Source: Protonemura montana
Taxonomy: Eukaryota > Arthropoda > Insecta > Plecoptera > Nemouridae
Direction: 5' to 3'
NCBI GenBank assembly: GCA_947568835.1
Contig: OX387605.1
Coordinates: 16,682,418 to 16,746,417, forward strand
DNA: 64,000 nucleotides
The notes under the pieces were generated by a model that ran no database searches, was not told the origin of the DNA, and saw nothing but the letters and a program-made list of their open reading frames with translations. Below, one piece after another: positions 48,705-60,800 of the stretch. How positions within the stretch are numbered: position 1 is the stretch's first letter; every line of letters starts with the position of its first letter. The translations under genes were made by a program, and so were the position numbers.

Positions 48705-49294
48705 GTAAGAGTTGAGCTGGTTTTTCAATCATGTCATCAATGTCACTGACATGATGTCAAGAACATCAACTCTGGACTAATCAGAGGCTATAGCCGTTAA
48801 CTTTTGTCATGGCATGTTTTGTACGATGACATTAATCGCGGCAAAGCAATGAGCCGGATCGCAACCCGAAAGAATTTGTATTAGCAGGAATCGGCTCTTT
48901 TATGTTTAATTTCTGAACACCAGAACTGGAACTGAAATTTTTAGTATTTCTAAATAAATAGTAGGAACTGGACGTGGATCCGTAAAATGTTGAGGTTTGT
49001 AGCACTGCGATCTGGAGGCTAAGGTCTGTTTTCCTAGCGTGTTGAAAAATCCGTTCCCTGATATTTTCGAGGGACGAAGGCGGCCTCCCAGCATTTTGGG
49101 CATGATACTGATTTGTAACCCTACATCGTTTGGATCCCCTGAATCCTAACGAGTTTAACAAGGTGAAATGTCTCTTGTAATTTTAATGAAGACGCTTTGC
49201 ATGTCGGACCCTGGGGTTCAGATTGCAGTATTTGGCCATCGAGTGGCTTGCAGAGCCTTCCACAGTTCATATCCTAAGATCTCTTTCGTTACAG

Positions 49295-49366
49295 TCAGCC
49301 TTCAGCCTGAGGATAAAAAGGTCGTGCACGAGGTCACCGTCCTGATCTTCCAAACACACCAAGAGG
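49295..49366 (+). other. Candidate exon of an unrecognised transcript
   Basis: Acceptor ATCTCTTTCGTTACAG, donor CAAGAG|GTAAGC; both are strong. The one open frame reads SLQPEDKKVVHEVTVLIFQT and HQE, with phase 0 at the end. Product unrecognised. Confidence 0.25.
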
Positions 49367-49796
49367 TAAGCATTTGGCTTTTGAACCGCTCACTAATGGG
49401 GGTGTTTGACGTCATAATGCGTGATAATGCATGAGTTGCCAGATCAGGGTAGTTTCTGCAGAACGCAGTCTTAAAATCTAACTGACAGAGCTACTAGTAG
49501 AGACTACACCGTGTACAGAATGGCCTTTTAAAATACACGCTCATTGAACAAAATGGCGTGCCGATTTTTGAGCAAGGAGCACACCTACCAGCCCTACGTA
49601 GACTTACCAGGTCTACCAGCTGCTATTTCTAATGAGCAATAGGATCTAGCGCGTACGTGAGTACGGCGTAGAGCCGCAGGTGCTCTATAGTAATTTCAGA
49701 GTACTTGGAGTTGGCTGGATTTATAAATCCAAGTTGGCGGCTAATTGGTTGGGTTTTGTCCAGGCACGGTTTTAACGACGCATCTTTGTTTTCAGA

Positions 49797-49835
49797 TCCT
49801 ACTGACGGTTTTCTTCAACGCGTGCTCCCACTGAC
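49797..49835 (+). other. Candidate terminal exon segment
   Basis: Acceptor CTTTGTTTTCAG. In phase with the previous candidate it reads ILLTVFFNACSH and then TGA. It is weak on its own and listed because it follows the 49295-49366 segment. An AATAAA lies further on near 51279. Confidence 0.2.
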
Positions 49836-50089
49836 AACTGCCATCATCGCGTAATCCCATTGGCAGCCAATTGCCCTCGGCGCTGCGCATCGTTGAATCG
49901 CCGCTCGGTAGGATTGACAGAAGCTGCTGTACACCGTTTTCTTAAAAATGTATTAAGAGATTCATGATTTTTTTTGCCTTTCGTTATATTCGTGTGAATA
50001 GTCCACTGGGTATTGCTAAATGTTTAGTGGTTCAAGCTGTCTCTAAAACTTTGTTAGTTCTAAAGAAATGTTCACGTAGAAAATCTGTT

Positions 50090-50226
50090 AAAAACCATAA
50101 TTTTAAAAACTTTTTCACATGTGTAAAACTATTTACAACTGGGTTCTTGATTGTTAAGGACAAACAACCAATTTTTCCCGACGTTTTGCAACTTATACAT
50201 GTAACCTCATCAAGGGTGAAAGCAGT
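50090..50226 (-). repeat. Third, diverged copy of the hammerhead-like repeat
   Basis: Minus-strand copy. CTGCTTTCACCCTTGATGAG, then a short variable part, then GTTGCAAAACGTCGGG (50177-50215). The downstream part (ACTTTTT, ACTGGGTT, AACAACCAATTT) can be aligned with arm 1. Stem II has one mismatch here, so this copy is more decayed. Confidence 0.6.
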
Positions 50227-50639
50227 CGTGACATTTCTCCCATAACAAAATGTGCAGAGTCAATTCGCGCGAAAAAATACGTGAATGTTTGTGGATCAAA
50301 GTCGCTAGGACGACATTCGCACGAAAAATATGCAAATTTTCGTTTACTGAAGTCGCCAGGACAATCTTTTGACACGAAATATCCGTGTCCCGAGTGCTGG
50401 CGGCACTAACCGGTTTCCTTTAATATCTGTGACCCCCCCACAACCCCTTCGAGCTGTATCCGTGGGGGTGGAGCATTGAACTTGCACAAGTAACTAGAAG
50501 TTATTTAAAAAACTGACAAATTAGCTGTCATACAATTTCAATCTAAACCAAGATTTATGGAAACCAAAACATTAAATAAATGGACCACCGCAAAAAAAAA
50601 GAAGCAAATAGTTCATACATACAAAAGTGCCCGACCATG

Positions 50640-50990
50640 GGGCGCCGACCATGAAACTTTCTTTCAATACTCGACTCCCGCCTTACCGACTCGGCGCCTA
50701 CCTCGGAACTCTGTTTCACTACTCGACGCTTGCTCTTTCGAGATGGAGCCGACCTCGGAGACGCCCTCCCTCGCGGCATGGAGGCGACGTTGGCGTTCAG
50801 GGCGCCGACCATGGAACTCTGTGCACAACGCCCTCGGTCCTGTCATGTACACGACGTCAGCGTTCACAGCTACGACCTCGTGCCGGGTGGAAGGGCGTTG
50901 TGCACAGAGTTCCAAGGTCGGTGCTGTGAACGCCGACGTCGCCTCCGTAATGCGAGGGAGAGCGTTGTACACAGAGTTCCATGGTCTCAT
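50640..50990. repeat. GC-rich island of direct and inverted repeats
   Basis: Arms 50761-50834 and 50892-50965 are 74 bp each and reverse-complementary at 64 of 74 positions, with a 57-bp loop. A further copy of the arm end (GTACACAGAGTTCCATGG) lies at 50968-50985, and diverged direct copies (CTCGGAACTCTG) lie around 50700. Long frames open in several directions are a by-product of this composition. Confidence 0.85.
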
Positions 50991-50999
50991 TGGTTCCAT

Positions 51000-51033
51000 G
51001 GTTATTATGTGGTTATTATGTGGTTATTATGTG
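51000..51033 (+). repeat. 11-bp tandem repeat, 3 copies
   Basis: Unit GGTTATTATGT repeated three times, then GGTTTTG. It directly borders the GC-rich palindromic island. Confidence 0.9.
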
Positions 51034-51360
51034 GTTTTGTTAAGACCGTTAAAACCTAAAAGTTTAACCTAAGACCTAAGACCTTTAATTTACGTTCTAG
51101 TCAGAAAGACTTCGCCATTTTTTGTCTCAGAATTATTTAAGTCACTGATTTCCCATTCAGACAAAATCATAATTGTAACATTTTTTTTGTGGATGAAAGA
51201 ACTACAGCAATGTAACTGTATTGCTTCGCTTCTCTCGGTTAATTCCAGAACATGTCTCAGTCTGTAAAATGATTTGTTGAATAAACAATGAAATCTGCTT
51301 TTTAATATAAAACACTTGTATATTTATTTAAAAAACTTAATACCCCTTTTACTGTCCGCG

Positions 51361-51387
<27 letters not shown>
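51361..51387 (+). repeat. Poly(A) tract, 27 A
   Basis: Twenty-seven A on the + strand, that is T27 on the minus strand, where it lies about 60 nt downstream of a tRNA-like element. Confidence 0.95.
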
Positions 51388-51392
<5 letters not shown>

Positions 51393-51439
51393 AAACCGTA
51401 ACCAAAACGGATTTTTAACTTGCACTGACAAACATTGCG

Positions 51440-51515
51440 TGAATAGGATTCGAACCTGAGCCGCAATGATCGTGAGGATCACTAGTCGCACTCGCTACCT
51501 CTGAGCTAACACGAC
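51440..51515 (-). other. tRNA-like element (Pol III box A and box B)
   Basis: On the minus strand TAGCTCAGAGGT (51508-51497) is a consensus box A and GGTTCGAATCC (51456-51446) a perfect box B. The D stem GCTC/GAGT forms with one wobble. The acceptor pairs only in part, and the middle (GTGAT/ATCAT with loop CCTCACG) is not a normal anticodon arm. Best read as a tRNA pseudogene or a tRNA-derived SINE head, not a functional tRNA. Confidence 0.4.
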
Positions 51516-51647
51516 CCGTTGAAAACCTTGTGGTGTTTGTAGTCCAAGTTCGAGAAAGGACTTAGAATAATTTTTTCGATGTCGATTGTTTATTTATTTG
51601 CACTTACATGATCGATGACTATGACAGCTGAAACTTTTCGAGAATTT

Positions 51648-51713
51648 GTATTCGAACCCGGGTCAGAATATTACCAGAGGAAAGCAGAGGAAAGCAACTT
51701 ACCTATATGGCTA
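51648..51713 (-). other. Second tRNA-like relic
   Basis: On the minus strand a box A-like TAGCCATATAGG (51713-51702) and a box B-like GGTTCGAATAC (51658-51648). Between them AGAGGAAAGC is tandemly duplicated (51676-51695, + strand), which lengthens the A to B spacing. No tRNA fold. Confidence 0.3.
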
Positions 51714-51719
51714 CCAATT

Positions 51720-53800
51720 CAATATGATTCCACGGAGAATTAGATTGATATAAATTAATTCCTCATATGAATTCCATGACAGCTACTCTTACTGATCTAG
51801 GGAATAGGAAAAAGGCGAAACACTTTTCAAATGATTGACAGCAGTATTCCTTTCATGTTAATTTATTATCAAACACAGCGAAGTTTACATACCAAAAATA
51901 TCAGTTGGAACTTAATAAAGTAAAGACAACATTCACTGAAACGCAAAGTTAGCATCACACGTATTGCTCGTTCGCGACATCGAAGCAATCTTCCTCGAGT
52001 CATAGCTGTGTACTTGAAAGCATGGCACCAGAACTTCTTGGACTTCCGCTGTCTTAGACTGTGGAGGTGTCAGACTTCCGCTGTCTTCAGTTGTAGAGGC
52101 GACGAAGTTTCGCTATCTTCGACTGCTGTAACAAGCGAAGGTAGAGATTGTTAGAGTATAGTATCATTCTGTGAGGATGGTCCACGAACACTAAACAACA
52201 TCGGGTTCAACAAAATCGAGCTAACCTCGGGTTTTTCTTAAACTCGGTTCAAAAATGTATTTTTACGTGAGACATTAAAATGTTTTTTTTTTTTTTTCTA
52301 TAGGGCAGAGTTCTGTCACAACAAAGTTTGATTTTGGAACCGCAATATTTGATAATACTATTAGTAGTATAGAAACACTTCATCGTTTGTCTATCACAAA
52401 ACAGTTTCTTTTCAAAAATGCTCGAATAAACTTAGATTGATGACTAAGTGCTTATGACAAGGTGTTGGTTGCTTCTCGCCGACCATCTTGGAGGCCAGCA
52501 ATGAGCAAGAGCTGTAATGATGACAAAAGGAGTTAGGCTAGTGCCTCCAAATATGAGACTCAAGCATGAAAATTCAAGAGATTGTTGGCTCCTTGGAACA
52601 ATTTCGGATTTTAATAAAAAAGTTAGTCACACCCAATATAGAAGTGTTCCTATATTGTTGAAATTCCCAGAATCTAATCAAAATCTCGTTCTGTTAGAAA
52701 CTACAATGTCGTCTTCAGGGCAGTGAAATATAAAGTAGATGTCGGCAAATTCTACGTGCTGAGTAACTTGCAGCAGGTATTGATAATAATTGACAATTAA
52801 GTCAAAACTTACTTGGTTTAGGTGATAGCTGCAGTTCTGACACACCCAGGCCCACAGAAAGTGTCTTCATCGTCAGCATCAGAAAGAATCGCCCGTGGAA
52901 AAAAAACGGTGGCAAGTCCGCATGCACCTGCAAACAAGGGTTCAACTTTAAAGTCCGATAGCTTGGCTATCTGACGTCCGAAAACTTTGATTCCATATCG
53001 GATTGAATCTGCTCATACCATATCATACAAATAAATTTACAGAAATGAAAAAAAACGAGTTTTACAGATACATACACATTAATTTAAGTTGATTAACAGC
53101 TCTGCAGGGAAGCTGCAAGACACTAAACATCGAATAACCGAGAGAAATTCCGTTAAAGTACCAATTGAGTGGCCAAACTTGCGACCTTTAACCTCACTGT
53201 CCAACCACGGGCACGAGGTGTGGAGAAATAAATTACCGCCGTCAATCTTCAAAAAGATAAGATGAGGAAAAACACTGATGCACCTTTATTATATGATGGA
53301 TTTTTCTTGGAGACGTTACCACTTCACAAGACTCCAGTCGAACGAAAAGTGAGACCGAAGTGCCGTGGTCGGAAGTAGGAAGGCAGAGCAAAAAAGGAAC
53401 CGGAGGCAAAGGTAAGACGTCACAGTCCTCTCCAGCTCGAGCGGTGATTCAAAGTTTCATATTCCCTTTGGGACAAATCTCATTTGCACGTCGTGATTGA
53501 CTTCTAGTCATTCCCCCTTTTGCCCCCTTTGTTTAGCATTATTAACTTACCCAAAGTCATTCCCAAAATGCAACAGTACGAAGTATGTCAGTATGTGACC
53601 CACATCCTTTCTCATTACTTTCCGTTTGAATAGAAGTGCAGGCGACCCTTCGAATCTTAAGACCCTTGGACCTGTCGACCATTCGAACCACTTCCTTCTA
53701 CTAATAAAAAAATGTGGTTTGAGTTTTCCGTTTTGCACTTAACAAATACATTAAAAGTATTTTTCTTTTATGCAAGCGCCAGTGCAACGAGTACCGCAAA
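51720..53800. other. Gene-less stretch with a degenerate repeat
   Basis: A three-copy imperfect repeat of about 33 bp (GACTTCCGCTGTCTT type) at 52041-52129 and a T15 run at 52283-52297. No gene recognised. Confidence 0.5.
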
Positions 53801-53819
53801 TAAACCTGGAACTCATGCA

Positions 53820-54080
53820 TACATCTTTCACTGTCGTCTGAACGCTTCGTGCAAACTTCGACCAGCACGGCTCCACTTCCCCGCGACGCGTCCCGAGCCA
53901 CCCCGAAGACTTCTGCTGGGAAACTTTTCCCGCGTCGGACGGAAGCAGTTTTTCGCGGGACACGTCCACGGGAAATTAGGAGCATTTAGCGCCGGGAAAA
54001 CCCGGCGTCGTAAACACGGCGCGCACGATAAACCTAGCAGCCAGAGACACCGACACTCCTTTCGAGTCTAAACCGCGCCA
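53820..54080. other. CpG-rich island
   Basis: Rich in CpG, including CCCGGCGTCG near 54001. Frames are open on both strands. No TATA box or start context was recognised. It could be a promoter of an unseen transcript. Confidence 0.35.
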
Positions 54081-57000
54081 AAAACCGAAAGAAACTCCAA
54101 GCTTTCTTAGATACATCAGGTACTTTTTTAGTTTCTTATTTTCTTGGAATTCGCTGTCTGCTTTCGTATTTTTATAGATGCTATGTTAACTTTGGTTGCA
54201 TTGTAACCTGTCTACATGCGGGTACTAGTTTTAATGCACTTGATCTCAATTGTAAACCAGTTTTGTATGACCAAAGAGTTTTATTTAATTTCACAAAGTT
54301 CTCGAATATGGCGAGTGGACTTAGACACTAAAAGTTTGCCAATCAGACTTTTATGCTTTACGATGTTGTATAGTAATGTTTTGATTCAAAACGCGAGATA
54401 CTTGGTTTTACGAACGTTTATTGGCCAATTCCCGACTGAGTTATGGGCTGTGTTCACTTAGGACGTAAGAAGGGAACGGACTCTGGGAAGGGTGGGTGGG
54501 AAGACAGGGAGGCCGTCGTGCCCCGCAAGGAGTCACGCTCCGCTGGCAATTATATTACGGCAGCGCCTGACATTCACTGTCCAATAAAACCATTATCGAT
54601 GATTAATCGGGAAAATGTTGCACTTTCAGTGAAAACGGCAAGCGTGGAAAATTGTTTTGTTTGCGATTCGAATCACTGAAAATAGTGGGAAGAAACTCTC
54701 GACTGCCTCCGCCATTTTTGAGAAAGATTTCCCTTGGAAGTTGACGATGACTATGAAATTTAATCTCGATTGGCTAAGTTTAGGTTTTCGATTTCCAATT
54801 TGCTTTCATTTCCAGCCTCCTCTACTCTATTACTTTTTCGTATTATTTTAAGATTGGGTATTTTTCTACCGTTTCCAAAGCATCTTTTCTTGCCATTCCC
54901 ACACAAAATGCGTGCGCTCGCACGTACTATGGCGCTCTCGGATTGATTCAATAGGTAAGACCAATAGCATTCTCAACGATTATCATTAATTTATTGAATC
55001 ACTCGTCCTCGTCTTCGATTGCGCGACTACGAAAAGAATTAGACTATACGTCCACGAATGGCGGCTATTTCGAAATTTAATTTACAACATTTGAAAGGAG
55101 CTATGGGGTGAAATTCATTAGATCCATATGAAACGAATCGAAAGCGGTTCCCAGATTAAATCTAATTGGAATTTTATGGGACGAAAAGCAATATGAGCCA
55201 ATTTATGTAAAGGTTAGGAAAATCAAATTATAAAACTCTTTTGTCTGGTTAAGACAAAAAGATTCCGCAACAAAAAAAGAATAAAAAATCCAATTATTTA
55301 AAAGCGAGATCTATGTTTTAATTCATCGGGAAGCGGCTGCATTTGGGTGATAAAGGATTAAACAACTAATTCCCTCCTTGTCTCCTACTCTTATCATAAC
55401 TCTGTCGTCATGGATTGTTGCCAGGGCTAATCTCCTCGGAGGCGAATCATGGACGAGAGCCGAGATTACCTGGTCCACCATTAATTACCTAGCGAGTGCT
55501 GCTCATGATAAAGTGACGACATCTCAGTTAGAGGCACGGTATGCAAAGCATGTCAGTCAGAAAATAAAATGACACTTATTTCATTTTCATATTTGAAGCA
55601 CTAATATTTTTGTAAAATATTTAAATTAATAACTTTAATTCTTAGTAAAAGCAATTAATTTGAATCTTCTTGAACTACTGGTATTGTGACGTGGGCGTCA
55701 CAGGAATTTAATAATTCGTATCAAAAATTCACGGGATAAAAAATTGAAGCTTTCTGAAGCTTGCTCTTCTCTCAGAGACGAGATAAAAATAAATTGACCC
55801 TAACGTGCCTCTGAAACAGACAGACTCGGAGTGTTGCAAAACGAACACTTCCTCGTCCGAAGCTAGACGTAGCAGAGATAAAAGTCACGTGACTAAATAG
55901 ATTATGCCCTTTTGCAGTTTTTGAGATGCGGATTGCCGACGCGAAACTTAATATTCCTGGCGCATTTCCTGAAATCCCGCCATCCTCGATCGCCATCCAC
56001 GCTCTAATGCTGCAACTCTCCGGAGGTGGTGGAGGTGCGAGCTCCCGCTTTGATCCGCCGCGACGCTTTGTGAGAACGACGCCGGGAATAAGAAACGACG
56101 TCGATACCGAATCTCAGCAGCGTCCGAATGACGTCGTGGCGTGTCAATAATTAAATTCCATTTGATATCCGCGCGACTTTGACAACTGGTACATGTTACC
56201 CTCGGCATACCAAATACCAACCCGTGGTGTGGAGGCCAGATTTTTCCACGTTATGTACTCGTAAGACAATTTATTCAGACTGGTTTGAGCAATTAAATTA
56301 TTAGTCATGGATTCTGCGATGTTATGAAAGTGTGGTATAATTTCAGATCAAATTTGAACAACAAAGAAATATCAAATTATGACACCTAGATTATCTTGGT
56401 TTACCACACCTTAGATAGCGAAGGGATAGAATTTCTTTCTGTCGACCAAATGCTACTTAACATCACTTTAAACACTGAAATTAATCAAGCTTTAATTAGA
56501 TAATGATACCGTGTCCGCCCTTCCGGTATCACTGATTGAGGTACGGTGAGGTAACCACCGAAATGAAAGACAAGCTGTCCGTCGCCAGTCACGAGATGCG
56601 GTGGCAAACTCTTCGATCGCACCCTTCTTGATGATAACACGGTATTTCATAACAAAATATACTAAAACATCCTTCTTTTAAAAACGTCCTTTCAACATCA
56701 CTCACTGCTTGTACCGTACGCTTAGCTAAGTTTCTTTTTACAAATGATTTCCAATTCTGCTGAGGATAAAAAAACGGGGAACTTTCTTCTCGAACATTCT
56801 GATCAATTCTCACGCTCTCCGGTCCAACCTTACCACCCTTCAATTAACCCCTTCTGCTGTTTCATGAAATAATTATAAGAACTTTAAAAAGAGTTTCCTA
56901 AGATTCTAGAAAACTTTAATCGAAGTCGATGCCGGCTAGCGAACTGCTTTCCGAGTTTCATGTCGAACGCGCTCGTACGCGCGACGCCATCCAGTTCATG

Positions 57001-57500
57001 TACGAGCGAATTGGAAATAAGAAAATTGAGATTTTTAATTTTTAGAGAGCCCGCTTTTTAATCACACCCGAGGTTCGAACGAAATAAGACAAGATTTTAA
57101 TTAAAAACTGTCAAAAGAATTTATATATGGGCGTCTTTCCTGTTGAACCAACTTTGCCACCAGCGAAGCCTAGAAACAGAATTTCATCGTTGAATAGCAC
57201 AGATCTCCCGATGCCTAACTTTGCACAAGTAGTACATTTTGATTTACAGGCGATACTTAAAAACACGAGTAACCTGGAGCTTCCCTTCTCTTAGTTAATT
57301 GCAGCAATTTTGATGAAGTGCTTTATACAGGAGTCGATATCTCAATAAATGTTGCATGCTCAAAAGGCTTAAAAATGTCTCACTTTTAGCGAAACTTTAT
57401 CGTTATTTATCGCGCATCCGGCAAGGCAATCTAACATTATGCGCTTAAGCGGAAAGGGTGTTAACATCTGTAAATGAAAGATGGAAGGGATGCTTACATT
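54081..57500. other. Gene-less stretch
   Basis: No gene recognised. A CpG-rich patch at about 55.92-56.15 kb carries CGACGCC at 56077. Confidence 0.45.
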
Positions 57501-57743
57501 TGCTTACTAAAGCTGTTCTCGGGTCGCCATGAAGGATGCCGCGCTCGCCGTTTACCCGGCCGTGCATCAAATCAGGACGACGGCATCCTGGTTTGTTGTA
57601 ATTGTGCTTTACGCGAACGAGCGGTCTGGTGTTAGTCTCACATAACTTAATTCTCTTCGTGGATTCGGCTCTTCTGGTTTTAGGATCGCTGCCAAGATCA
57701 ACCGTTTGGCGCTCGGATAATCTGCCAGAATCTCGACCATCTC

Positions 57744-57809
57744 CGTCGTCGTCGTCGTCGTCGGCGTCGGTGGCGTCGGTGGCGTCGGCGTCGATGGCGT
57801 CGGCGGCGT
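57744..57809 (+). repeat. GTC/GGCGTC tandem repeat
   Basis: (GTC)n running into GGCGTCGGT-like units. GGCGTCG starts at 57763, 57772, 57781, 57787 and 57796. The triplet period gives Ser/Ala, Asp/Ala or Thr/Pro runs depending on frame. Probably a low-complexity expansion. Confidence 0.85.
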
Positions 57810-60800
57810 TGCAATGTGCAAACTGCAACATGAAAAAAGTTACAAATCTGCTGGCTTCGATTACTATCGGAACTCCTTTAAGAAACGGGTTTAGTCGGTG
57901 ATAGAGGATTAAGTTTTTATTGGAGGGAGAGTGGTACTATCCATAAAGCTATTGGTGCAGCTAGGACACCGGAGGAATCCAGAGTGCCTGAAGATCACTT
58001 CCTCAACAACTGCTTACGCTAAAATATTTCACAATCTTAGACTTCCAACAAATTTTACCACTTGGAACTCGCCGATAAGGCGATAAATAATGCTGCTGAG
58101 TCAAATTTTCATTGGATCGCTTTTCCAGCAGAATTACACCTACTTTCAAAATGTATACATATACATAGATGCGCGAGGCCGAGATGTAATCGTGCTGCCA
58201 CCTACCAAGCAACCCTTAAGAAAATACTCCCGTCCTATCTCTTATCCAACTCTAATGGTATTCTACAAGAAGACAAAGCTTCGTTATAACATTATGAATA
58301 GCTAAGTGTGCGTTGCACAGTCATACCGCATAACTTATATTCCTGGCTAACCGACACACAAATTTATCTCAAGTTTCACAACTAACCACCTTGGCTTCAG
58401 GGAGACTTTAAGGGAGACCATGGCTCCTAATTCCGACACCTTTGTGCACCTTAACTTTGACTAAATTGTGCGCGGCATACGCATTTAGGGGTTGCTTAAT
58501 CTCTTTAAGATTTGGATATAGTAGTCACAGCTTCCAGACTTGTAAGGTCCTATTAATTTTCGCAATAAAATCAAGATCTTAAAATTATTTCACTCCAATG
58601 GTTATCATCAGAACCAGGCATCTAAAAATTAAACACTGATGCGTCATGTTAATTATGTCGCTTTACAGACGCGTAACACTAATTGTTTTTACATTTGAAT
58701 TAGTTAGAAATTATTCTGAAATCTAGACAGTTTAACACTTAGCATTTACACCTGTTCACCATTTTAGTAGTTATAAAACAATAAAGTACAAAGCCGACGG
58801 GCCACATGCAGATGCCCCGCTGTTTATTATTTACCGCTGTGCTGATGCGCGTACGCAAAGAGTAAAACGAACACTGCAGAAGCGAGCGTTGGTAACGTAC
58901 GCTCACCGAAACGCTATCTGGGACAGGCAGTAAATCGAGCCCTTGTAATGGCCAGGTATGTCGGCTGATTTATGATAACTATTTTTAAGTGACTTTTAGA
59001 TGAACATGGGGATATTTTATCGGTGACAGATGAGAAGACTCGTACCTGAAGGTCGAACCATGTTGAGTCTTACTAAATGTTTGAACTGACGGTTATATGT
59101 TGTTCATAAAAAGTGTCGGTAGGGTTGGACCGAAGATTGCTGCCTTGTTCAGTTGTCATCGTAGGGCTTTGTTTCTGGTTGACGTCTTTCAAATTAAATC
59201 AATCGTCAGGCTTTGTAATCCATTCACATGCCAATCATATCAGTGCGGTTAAAAACCAAAGTATTCTTTTTTTCTATATGCATTGCTTATTTTGTAAAAC
59301 CAGTCAAACCAAACCACCAAATCGACCAATTTGCGTTAAGTTGCGTTACGAAATCATCATCGGATTAGCAATTGCTGTTTACATCTTTGAATTGATTCCA
59401 TTATTATATGGGTGGAGTAAAAAGCTTTATCGTTGACCGAATGAGTAAGTACTTTAGCCTCGCGAACAAAGCCAAACGGCGTGCCAGCAAATGCTACGGA
59501 GGGTGTGTAGAGACCGAATTTATCTCCAGCTTAATCGACAGGTGAAAATGGTTTACTGTAAGCAAACAATACCTACGCGATAAAATGAAACAAATTTCAA
59601 AACCAACATCTTTTACCCGCTTTCAATGATGAATGGACAAGAATATAAAGTTGATTACCTTTTGATTTCTATTCTCTTCGAATCGAAAACAACTCTAACC
59701 GTATTTTCGTGTCTCGATTGAGCCGCATGCTCGTGTTGACACGTGAATTACACGCGGGCGGGTGACACAGTGCCAAAGAAGTGGCTGTCGGTGGAGAGAT
59801 GCTGCACGATAACGAGCCGGAAAGAAGATCAGATCACAGAGATAATATTCCCAGGACAATGGCAGGGAGCGCCGATGGAGGCCACAGTAACTCTGTCTCG
59901 TGCAGACGTGTCAGTCGATCAATGATATATCTTATGGCGAGATTGAAACCAACCACCACCCAGTATCCACTGGCCAAAGCTAGACGGGAAAAAGAGGTCC
60001 TTTGACGGCGCGATCTTTATCAAGTTTAATTGACAGACATTCACTTTAAGGGTGTAATACTTTTGCCACCATTCTTGTCATTCTCAGTCCTACTTTGGTC
60101 TTTGTTATGCTTTGAATGCAAAAATCAACCAAATTATCAAATATAATCAGTTTGGGTTGAAATGCAGTGCTTCAAATAACATACAAATAGCATGGATAAA
60201 ATGTGAGCACAAATCTAGTCCAGTTTTCGGCGAATCTTTCATTTTGCCATACAAATCAATTCTGAATTTAATTGGAATAGGTTAATGTTGAACTCACATT
60301 AGTTCTGTACTTTTTATTAGCAAAAGCTGACCATTCAGTCGAAAATCATTTGTAAATACCATACACCTATGCCAGCATCGGAATGAAACTACGGGTTACT
60401 TTGATGGAATGAGCGGGGTGGTCAGTGGTGATGGCGGCGGGGTCGGTGGTATTTGTGATGGGGTTAAAATATGTCATGTGCATTTCCTGGACCAATTGCC
60501 CCAGATGTCGTTTGATTATTCGGTGCAACGAAACCGCACGCTCTGCCGCTGCTCCATGGCGGCAGCTCGGACGTCGAAACAGCGATCAGCTGCACTAATT
60601 AAACTAGAAAAACAGATGAGCTCATTGGCGGCAATAGGAAAATGTTGTCTAAAGCTTTAAAAAAAAAACTCCCTCGAGCTTTTACAGGATCTGTTTCGGA
60701 GGGTTGCTGTGGAATGAGTACCAGCTAGAGTTCGTTTATTTTCCCGGTCAATTTCTTCAGCTGTTACAAGCTACAAAGTCTTTTATGAAACTAGATAAAT

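Noticed and set aside
50555-51072. Long overlapping frames on both strands (up to 171 codons)
   Set aside because: They follow from GC-rich direct and inverted repeats; the frames mirror each other and show no domain.
57445-57901. Asp-, Thr/Pro- or Ser/Ala-rich frames
   Set aside because: All arise from one GTC/GGCGTC triplet repeat read in different registers.
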